Positions 17,101 to 22,245 of a stretch of DNA of 22,245 nt are shown in pieces. The position numbers and the translations under genes are program-made. The notes beneath the pieces were generated by a model. That model saw only the letters and a list, made by a program, of their open reading frames with translations, ran no database searches and was not told the origin of the DNA. Location of the stretch: assembly GCA_030589965.1 (NCBI GenBank), contig JAUUZM010000005.1, positions 1-22,245 of the forward strand, in the 5' to 3' direction. The stretch's first letter is position 1. The number at the start of each line of letters is the position of its first letter. The DNA is from Bacteroides sp. GTDB lineage: Bacteria > Bacteroidota > Bacteroidia > Bacteroidales > SM23-62.

Positions 17101-17425
17101 TTTTAATATCTTCCGGGGCCAGCTCTACCATAATTGTAACATTCGGATCAATTTCAATCTCCTTCGTTTCATATCCGATAACGCTAATCCTTACAATATT
17201 TGATGCATCATGTATCTGGTATACAAAATCACCATTTACATTGGTGATTGTACCATTTACAACCCTGTTTTCCTTGTCGTATTCCACTATTGTCGCGCCA
17301 ATAATTGTTGTTTTGTCTCCGCTGTCAATAACACGCCCCCTGATAACAGTTTTCTGTTGTGCATTAACAGCAATGAAATTGAAGACTACAATCATTAGTA
17401 CTATGGCTGGTCTGATTTTTTTCAT
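14183..17425 (-). CDS. SusC/RagA-family TonB-dependent outer-membrane transporter (first pair)
   Basis: A 1080-residue intact SusC homologue. Signal peptide about 1-23 (ending VNAQQ); carboxypeptidase-regulatory-like domain about 26-105 (IRGRVIDSGDKTTIIGATIV; ISVIGYETKEI); plug about 135-260 with ALQGKVSGLDIVATSGDPGS, LVIRGLSSMG, PLIVIDGIP and VLKDAASTSAYGSEGADGVL; then a 22-strand-type barrel. RYVEQGDFIRLNNVTLSYRV near residue 1000 is the usual late-barrel signature. It ends in IITFSVGIGF, with a terminal Phe as outer-membrane proteins prefer. It imports the ligand captured by the SusD lid using TonB energy. It starts 45 bp after the four-FAS1 lipoprotein gene and is followed 3 bp later by its SusD. 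It differs clearly from the other SusC in sequence, so the two pairs are not a recent duplication. Confidence 0.96.
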   Translation of the reverse strand: MKKIRPAIVLMIVVFNFIAVNAQQKTVIRGRVIDSGDKTTIIGATIVEYDKENRVVNGTITNVNGDFVYQIHDASNIVRISVIGYETKEIEIDPNVTIMVELAPEDIKIDEVQIVAQARSSGSLTNVSDRDKASSSVKIDIVDMKESGVLSASDALQGKVSGLDIVATSGDPGSGSQLVIRGLSSMGNSQPLIVIDGIPQSRVSSNFDLSSADSEDISNLISLPLQDIKSIEVLKDAASTSAYGSEGADGVLLIETRKGRMGAVQFDYQYRLNLNIQPPPIPMLDGNEYIMLQMEEWHNALGVFEIPPQIAYDRDYFDFNNYAQNTDWVGAITQDGVSHDHYFSISGGADKTRYFTSFGYLDEGGTTMNTGYSRFSTRVNLDYYLSRKLLFQVNFNYASSNRARNWEFSGGSGRVNIREMAYRKAPNMSIWELDENGNPTGEYFTPILSYQGDGKSYFNPVAVADLGRRDENLNKFENTFLLRYKILDWLTFKQTITFQYAGLKSNSFLPYSAIGADWLDPDINVALEGNNVDRSIRTESQLSFASPFKNKNHVLSGAFTWQVDQSGYERMSIESNKIPSINLQDPAINALLDGTQIRTTTQEVRLLRSVNSLNYKAFDRYMLQGVVTLDAHSSFGSNNRWGLFYGVSAGWRFTSEPFMRSMSNWLGESMLRVSYGVSGVQPKDPYARFAEYRSTGTGSYILNPSIEPVRPQLNNLKWATVKSWDVGLELNMFGNRVYLEGDIYERVTSDMLFRRYKIPFSSGFDRLEYLNGGELTNKGWELMADFTIIRKRNWQWSVFFNTAQNTNIFNVLPENFNSESSTSINNGQYPRRVVEGEPIGSFFGFRYLGVWPSDEDVFARDADNNKIIDSEGNPIPLRYKNDYTFKGGDPIYKDLNNDGKIDINDVEYLGDSNPKFIGGFGTGLKYKSFNLNIAFHYRLGFVIVNQVAIQTEGMNDRNNQSKAVLYRWRKQGQEEEGMLPRAYMNNPASNLGSDRYVEQGDFIRLNNVTLSYRVPQDVCRKLRMRRLTVSASGRKLLTFTQYSGQDPEIGQNADDPFWMGVDRAKTPPPKIITFSVGIGF

Positions 17426-17470
17426 TTTTCTGATAAACCTTGGTTTAATTTGCCAAAACGGGTCTTATCC

Positions 17471-19783
17471 TTAATTGGTATTTAATTCATCCAGTATCAA
17501 AACTTCATCTATCTGGTGAATCACAGCATTGGTCTGTACTATAGGGAACAATTCTCCTCCCTCTCCCATGTTTATAGCTGTTAATTTGTTGTTATTGTCA
17601 GATTCCGTCAATTCCACATAGGTTCCACCGGTTTTGTCAAGGATTCTTATGATATCGATTCCCGGTTCAATATATATCTGGGTATTCAGGGTAGAATACT
17701 GAGTTGATTTTTCATCTACCCTGGTCGTTTTGTAATAGCCGGAGGTTTTCTTTCCATCCGTAAAAATCAAATCACCCTTTATAAAATGAAGCATCAACAG
17801 TTCTTTTAAATCTGCTGGAGGGAGTGTATCCACCCGGGCACTATCAAGTGCCGCATCGCTGGGAACAAAAACAGTATATAACTCGCCCTCAGCGATGAAA
17901 TTGTATTGGTATAATCTGGGGTTGGAAAGTCCGGCTCTCTCAAGTAGTGAATGAAATTTCAGATATTGTGAAGAGATTTTGGCATACAATGTTGAGGTCG
18001 TAAAAGAGAACCAGTTCTCAATATCATAGGTAATTCCGTTATCCGACTCGAAGGAGATCTCAGAGGGCACTTCCGGTGCGTAATCTGAGCCCAGGTACCC
18101 ATGAGTTGTTGGTGCTGTTCCGGATATCTCTCCGGATTCGTTATCTATAATAATATAATTTCCGGCGAGATTCTGTATGAATTCTTTCCTGGCATTTCCT
18201 CTGGGTCGATCAGTGGCAATATGATTAAGAAATAATGTTCTTAAATCCTCAGTGCTTAGATCGAATTCGGTGTAATCCTCTTCTCCTGTCTCGAAAACAC
18301 TGAAATCTCCGGAAGAATGCTCATAAAATAAGGATGAGTCGGCGTCGGTATTGTTATCCGATTCGACAAAAAACATGTAGTTATTATCAGGACGCTTTAT
18401 TGCGGGCAGCAATCCCGTCTCCTCAATGGCATACATTACTTTTGAGTACCCCCTTTTCAGGTAAACTGGTCCTGCAACACTGGAAAATGCTCTAGGAACC
18501 ACTGCCTTATTAAGACCTAAAAAAGTAGTGTTACTGCCGAATTCCTTTTGTGCAATTCCCGATTGATCAATTCTTACAATATCAAGTTCACCATTATAAA
18601 AACCTTCCTCCAGGTCCGTCCTGTAAATCGGATTGTATGACAGGTAGGTATTTGCAACAATGCGCTTCAAATGTATCGGGGCCTTAGCCAGGGATCCCCA
18701 GCCGTTAGATATCTTAAAATATTCCTGTTCAAATTGTGCCAGTGCATCATTGGTGGGCGCCATCAAACCGTTGTGAAAACGGATCGTAACATTTTCAGGT
18801 AAACCGGAAGTTCCTGAGGCATCCTTGGTTTTTTCTTTATTAATGTCAAAGGCCAGCTCAGGGTAGGATACATCGAACAATGAATCCACTGTCAAACCCT
18901 GTTCAGCTCCCGGTTGATTAAACGTTTCTTCTTCATTGTATTCAAAACTTGGAAAAATATTGACTAAATCCAGGAAATTATGGTAATTGTTGTCCCCGTC
19001 CTGGGACAGGAACTGATAGGCATTTTTAAGTGGTTCAACTACCTGGTCTACAATATAGACAAACCCATTCTCAGCAAATATTTCCTCACTTATAATTTTA
19101 GCATTTGCGAAATAGATCTCACTGGATCCTTCAAATGTCCTGTTAAAATAAAACTCATAGTCACTGGATTTTAAATGGTATATTTCAAGGTACTCCTGGA
19201 AAAATATCGGAGCAAATTTCCTTGAATCGGTTATTACCCTTCTGTGCCAGTTGGAGTTCATGGTATCTACTATAATCGTTCTCTCTTCTGTGGTTCCAGT
19301 AATCCGCATGCTAGATACACCAAATTTAGAATCTTTATCGAGTAAGAGGGTTTCACGTTTAAATCCCCTGGGTTTGTTATTATCCGGGTCATTCAGATCG
19401 ATCCACCCGAACACATCGAGTGAACGCAACTGCACCTTGCTCCAGGGACTTTGAACAATATGGAATTGAATCAACCGGCTCAGTTCAGAAATCGGTATTT
19501 GTTCAATGGAACTATAATTCGGATTGCTTGCAAAAAAAGCAACAAAAGCCTCATTGGAGGGTGCAAAAACTGTATAAATACCCGACACATTAATAATTGT
19601 GTCTAAACCCACCAGTTCAAGTCCCCGGGCGTAAGTAGATAATTCCGGTTGATCCAGGATTTGCGTATACACTTTCCCTGCCAACCATTCCGGCCTGGTA
19701 TATTTATCTATAGGTTCTTTCCTGCAACTCATTAACATCAGAAGCAAAAGTGCGAACCCTAATACTGGTTTGATCCGGGTCAT
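17471..19783 (-). CDS. lipoprotein with four FAS1-like (fasciclin) domains
   Basis: A 770-residue lipoprotein with lipobox Cys20 (LMLMSC). Four FAS1-like units can be traced. Unit 1 (about 37-250): VYTQILDQPELSTYARGLEL, YTVFAPSNEAFVAF, FHIV and GFVYIVDQVVEP. Unit 2 (254-430), more divergent: AYQFLSQDGDNNYHNFLDLV, GLMAPTNDALAQFEQEY. Unit 3 (431-590), also divergent: YLKRGYSKVMYAIEETGLLP, MFFVESDNN, FLNHIAT and GNYIIIDNESGEISG. Unit 4 (596-765): YLKFHSLLERAGLS, YTVFVPSDAALDSA, LLMLHFIKGDL and AVIHQIDEVLIL. It is the first gene of the seven-gene run, so a promoter should lie in 19784-20065. By inference it is a large surface binding or adhesion protein of the uptake locus. Multi-FAS1 lipoproteins next to SusCD occur in Bacteroidota, but I know of no defined ligand. 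FAS1 calls for units 1 and 4 are firm. Confidence 0.87.
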   Translation of the reverse strand: MTRIKPVLGFALLLLMLMSCRKEPIDKYTRPEWLAGKVYTQILDQPELSTYARGLELVGLDTIINVSGIYTVFAPSNEAFVAFFASNPNYSSIEQIPISELSRLIQFHIVQSPWSKVQLRSLDVFGWIDLNDPDNNKPRGFKRETLLLDKDSKFGVSSMRITGTTEERTIIVDTMNSNWHRRVITDSRKFAPIFFQEYLEIYHLKSSDYEFYFNRTFEGSSEIYFANAKIISEEIFAENGFVYIVDQVVEPLKNAYQFLSQDGDNNYHNFLDLVNIFPSFEYNEEETFNQPGAEQGLTVDSLFDVSYPELAFDINKEKTKDASGTSGLPENVTIRFHNGLMAPTNDALAQFEQEYFKISNGWGSLAKAPIHLKRIVANTYLSYNPIYRTDLEEGFYNGELDIVRIDQSGIAQKEFGSNTTFLGLNKAVVPRAFSSVAGPVYLKRGYSKVMYAIEETGLLPAIKRPDNNYMFFVESDNNTDADSSLFYEHSSGDFSVFETGEEDYTEFDLSTEDLRTLFLNHIATDRPRGNARKEFIQNLAGNYIIIDNESGEISGTAPTTHGYLGSDYAPEVPSEISFESDNGITYDIENWFSFTTSTLYAKISSQYLKFHSLLERAGLSNPRLYQYNFIAEGELYTVFVPSDAALDSARVDTLPPADLKELLMLHFIKGDLIFTDGKKTSGYYKTTRVDEKSTQYSTLNTQIYIEPGIDIIRILDKTGGTYVELTESDNNNKLTAINMGEGGELFPIVQTNAVIHQIDEVLILDELNTN

Positions 19784-20065
19784 ATTGGATTATTCTTTTA
19801 TTCTACTGGATATTATATTTACAACTTGACCAACCCCTATTCAGGGTCACTCAGTTTACCCAAACGCAGCAATAAAATAAATATTGCTATTTCTAAAAAA
19901 AATCACGCTCTTGATTATTTTATCACCTTGTGATCTATAGTAAGTAGTCACCTATTGTCCCAGTAAACCTTTATAATAGAAAGATAATACACATGAACAA
20001 AATGTTTTACACGTGTAGTTAATAAACTATTATTAATTAAGATGAGATACGCAAATGGGTATAAT
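19784..20065. promoter_or_regulatory. AT-rich intergenic region, probable leader of the SusCD/FAS1 operon
   Basis: No gene is visible in these 282 bases. The stretch must hold the promoter of the minus-strand operon that starts at 19783. The best candidate I see on that strand is TTTG (20001-19998), then 19 bases, then TATTATAA (19978-19971). The second element matches the Bacteroidota TAnnTTTG consensus only at its TA, and the leader would be about 190 bases, so support is poor. There is a perfect 10-base palindrome TACACGTGTA at 20008-20017 and a small hairpin ATCAC-CTT-GTGAT at 19922-19934. Either could be a regulator site. No anti-sigma or two-component gene is encoded nearby to match them. 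Confidence 0.3.
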
Positions 20066-20097
20066 AAAAAGAAGCCATCGAACGATGGCTTCTTTTT
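20066..20097 (-). terminator. strong intrinsic terminator, symmetric
   Basis: A perfect 15-base inverted repeat, AAAAAGAAGCCATCG (20066-20080) and CGATGGCTTCTTTTT (20083-20097), surrounds two A; the real loop is probably GAAC. On the minus strand the stem is followed by a U-rich tail, right for ending transcription of the gene that stops at 20116. The A-tract on the other side makes it usable from the plus strand too. It separates the T9SS-protein gene from the SusCD/FAS1 operon, which therefore needs its own promoter. Confidence 0.92.
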
Positions 20098-20115
20098 ATT
20101 TATGCTTCAGTTATA

Positions 20116-22245
20116 CTACTTTTTAATTGCCTTGTATCTTCCAACCTGCACATCATCAATGCTTACAACAATTAAGTACAAGCCAGCAGCTTCTCTTTCA
20201 AGAGAAATCGTTTTCCGCTGATCCATACTATAAACATCGACTACTTTTGCACCAAGGGAATTATAAACCTCTATGCGGCTTCCCTGTTCCAGTCCACTAA
20301 TGTAAATCTTTGCACTAGTCGGATTCGGATACAGCTGAACATTACTGAAATGCGATGGATGTACTCCTGTTGATACCTTAAAGGTATACATAACGGTTAT
20401 TTCGCCGTTGGCTGAAGTAACCTTGACCTTATCAGTTTCTATAATGTCTCCCGAAACTTTGTCATTTCCATTGAGATCAGTAACTACCGCAGTAGCACCC
20501 TCAGCAGGAGTAATGTTGGCAAGGAAAGCCGTAACGGATGTTGCATCGGCTACTCCTGGAACTATCCAGTTGACCTGATCTATCGCATACACAGTTGATG
20601 TTATGTAAGCGAGAGAAATCGTTGTCTCAACAAATTCATCATCCATCAGGGCCAGGAAATAGGTTTTTGAAACTTCCCCGGACGTTACAATCAGTCGGTC
20701 GTCTTGCGTAATGTGCCCATCGGTCCGCTCAAATCCGGTTTTGTCAATTAACTTCAGATCGGCTCCGGGAGAAGGTATGACATTGCTCAGGAATGATTCA
20801 TAACTGGTTCCTGACGGTATGAATTTAACGAGCAGCTCATCCTGTGAAACGTCATATTTATCAGATGTAACAAACACCTCTCCTTCAGGCACTTCGGGTT
20901 GTAATTGATAAACAATTTTTGTTACTGTGTTTTGTGCTACTACTTCGAAATACACATTGTAATCCGCAGTTGCATCAACATATTCCCCACCGAAATTCAG
21001 TCTCTTCAGAGGAACATATAAACCATTTTCGTCAAGTACTGTCAAGACTGCACCCAAAGGTACTATAACATTGTCAATGACATCTGCGATCGTGGTTCCA
21101 TATGCCATACCTGCAACAGTTCCAGTAGTATCTATAGTCGTAACAGTATATGCAGTAGAAGTTAATGCTGCATCCGCGCTCAAGCCCTGATCACTTGTTG
21201 TAATTATATACTTCGTCTTATACAGGGTTTTCTGGGTTAATTCCTGGTTTATCCATGCACTATCTGCGGCTACTACCAACAGGGTATCATTAGTGCTAAC
21301 AGCGTCACCCGGGTCCAATGGTAAACCGGTTGAGCCGGAAAGAACACTGAGATCTTGGCCTGTGTCAGCCAGGTAAAGATTACCAATGAATTGTTCAACA
21401 GTGGTCCCGGTCACAACACCCTCCATCGTTTCCTCCGCGGAATAACCCTGGCTTGCCTCGTAAATTACCGCTTTTACCGTAGGGACGAAGTGCGTCTGAT
21501 CATTGAAGAAGTGCTGTCCGAGATCGGATTCAAGATGCAAATACCTGCCTCCTGGAAGATTTCGCTCACTGTAATATCCTCCATCCTTATAAACCCATTC
21601 CGAACTGTCCGCGTCCATACTAAAAGATCCCCCTGGTGCACTGGATGGAAAAACCGGATTTGGCCAGGTTATATGAGGTTTCCTTTCAATAAGATTTCGT
21701 TGCACCCACATATGCCCGTCAGCATACCATCTGCCATCCTCCGTACCCATGTATTCAATCAATTCAAAATCATTCGGATCGTCGGCAGTTTTTGATCCCT
21801 CTCTGACTGAATCATTAATAATTTTAAACAAAAACAGGTCTTCCGCGAATGAGTTAACAAATGGCGTTGATCCTCTTCCAGGCACCGGTTCACCCCAGGG
21901 ATTCGTATAATAAGGAAGGCTGTCACTATCCTCATGCCAGTCCGATTGAAGATTTATGAACTGAACATCCAGTTTTGCAGGAAGTGCCCAGATCCCGTCA
22001 CCTTCATATCCGTCTACTTCCAACACATGACCATCTCTCTCAATTTCACCCATAACGAAAACATCACCGGGCTGGACTTTTGCATTAACAGCCAGATCTT
22101 CTATCAACATGGACGGAGTTAACCTCCACGTGATGGAATCAACCCATTTACGGCCGGGAATATACTTATTATATCTGCTGAACCAGTCATCCTCACCCGA
22201 GAACTGTCCGATTGCAGCAACAGCGTCAATACCATCCCAGGAACA
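20116..22245 (-). CDS. large secreted protein with beta-rich repeats and a T9SS type A sorting domain, 5' end outside the window
   Basis: The frame is open from the stop at 20116 to the window edge. An internal ATG at 22110 is not the start, because 45 more codons upstream continue without a stop and read naturally (for example SWDGIDAVAAIGQFSGEDDW). The 709 visible residues show three parts. About the first 250 resemble a lamin-tail-like beta-sandwich (DLFLFKIINDSV; then IERKPHITWPNP and SSEWVYKD); I hold this loosely. Next come four imperfect repeats of about 75-90 residues. The last 75 are a T9SS type A sorting domain: VQLYPNPTSAKIYISGL, IEVYNSLGAKV, AAGLYLIVV and a basic end YKAIKK. The protein should cross the outer membrane by type IX secretion and be anchored or released. 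The catalytic or binding part, if any, lies past the edge. It ends at the strong terminator. Confidence 0.88.
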   Translation of the reverse strand, partial: CSWDGIDAVAAIGQFSGEDDWFSRYNKYIPGRKWVDSITWRLTPSMLIEDLAVNAKVQPGDVFVMGEIERDGHVLEVDGYEGDGIWALPAKLDVQFINLQSDWHEDSDSLPYYTNPWGEPVPGRGSTPFVNSFAEDLFLFKIINDSVREGSKTADDPNDFELIEYMGTEDGRWYADGHMWVQRNLIERKPHITWPNPVFPSSAPGGSFSMDADSSEWVYKDGGYYSERNLPGGRYLHLESDLGQHFFNDQTHFVPTVKAVIYEASQGYSAEETMEGVVTGTTVEQFIGNLYLADTGQDLSVLSGSTGLPLDPGDAVSTNDTLLVVAADSAWINQELTQKTLYKTKYIITTSDQGLSADAALTSTAYTVTTIDTTGTVAGMAYGTTIADVIDNVIVPLGAVLTVLDENGLYVPLKRLNFGGEYVDATADYNVYFEVVAQNTVTKIVYQLQPEVPEGEVFVTSDKYDVSQDELLVKFIPSGTSYESFLSNVIPSPGADLKLIDKTGFERTDGHITQDDRLIVTSGEVSKTYFLALMDDEFVETTISLAYITSTVYAIDQVNWIVPGVADATSVTAFLANITPAEGATAVVTDLNGNDKVSGDIIETDKVKVTSANGEITVMYTFKVSTGVHPSHFSNVQLYPNPTSAKIYISGLEQGSRIEVYNSLGAKVVDVYSMDQRKTISLEREAAGLYLIVVSIDDVQVGRYKAIKK
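20371..21468 (-). repeat. four tandem beta-sandwich-like protein repeats in the T9SS protein
   Basis: Counting from the internal Met encoded at 22110, the repeats cover about residues 215-303, 315-402, 411-487 and 505-579. Each follows the same plan: an opening strand (for example VYAIDQ), a short stretch ending in GTT or a similar turn, a helix-like V-x-x-F-x-x-N-I segment (VEQFIGNL, IADVIDNVI, YESFLSNVI, VTAFLANI), a P-x-x-GA-x-x-x-V-x-D-x-x-G core, an I-x-x-x-D-x-L-x-V strand and a closing T-Y-x strand. The DNA is diverged, so the duplication is old. No database name comes to mind with confidence. Confidence 0.6.

Noticed and set aside
4477..17425. Recent duplication of the SusCD pair
   Set aside because: The two SusC and two SusD proteins differ in length and in most of their sequence, with no long identical DNA stretches noticed.
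16923..17474. A 183-residue plus-strand frame opposite the start of the first SusC
   Set aside because: It is antisense to the signal peptide, regulatory-like domain and plug; its hydrophobic look comes from the complementary codons.
1..22245. CRISPR array, tRNA, rRNA or riboswitch, in particular a cobalamin riboswitch before the corrinoid genes
   Set aside because: No regularly spaced repeats or conserved RNA elements were recognised. The region upstream of the corrinoid genes is occupied by the pseudogene junction.

Overview
The window comes from a Bacteroidota chromosome or metagenome contig. The evidence is two SusC/SusD outer-membrane uptake pairs, lipoprotein signal peptides ending in Cys, and a protein with a type IX secretion (T9SS) type A sorting domain. 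The fine taxonomy is open. The corrinoid and ferredoxin genes on the left suggest an anaerobe, perhaps in Bacteroidales/Marinilabiliales. All intact genes read on the minus strand. I found no rRNA, tRNA, transposase or CRISPR array.

Region 1 (1-4007, minus) is a corrinoid methyl-transfer cluster. In transcription order it holds: a 3' remnant of an MtaB-like methanol:corrinoid methyltransferase (3711-4007), an MtaC-like corrinoid protein (3006-3668), a homocysteine S-methyltransferase with all three zinc-ligand cysteines (2101-2988), a stand-alone MetH-type activation domain (1378-2088), a Tat-exported aldo/keto reductase lipoprotein (397-1323), and the N-terminus of a ferredoxin-family protein (1-356). 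Together these look like cobalamin-dependent methionine synthase taken apart into single-domain proteins. The methyl-folate domain is absent, and an MtaB-type methyl-donor enzyme stands in its place. That enzyme is now truncated.

Region 2 (4008-4476) is a scar. The 3' end of a plus-strand aldo/keto reductase gene (about 4059-4431, with an out-of-frame internal deletion) lies back to back with the mtaB remnant. Both genes have lost their 5' ends, which fits one deletion across two divergent genes.

Region 3 (4477-19783, minus) is a likely seven-gene operon with gaps of 3-45 bp. Its order is a four-FAS1 lipoprotein, SusC, SusD, two FAS1 lipoproteins with C-terminal beta-sandwich domains, SusC, SusD. 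It contains no glycosidase, lyase, sulfatase, peptidase or regulator. The second SusC gene carries a single-base frameshift at a run of five A (T5 at 6704-6708).

Region 4 (19784-22245) is an AT-rich intergenic stretch with a strong terminator (20066-20097), followed by the C-terminal part of a large secreted protein with four beta-rich repeats and a T9SS sorting domain, cut by the window edge.
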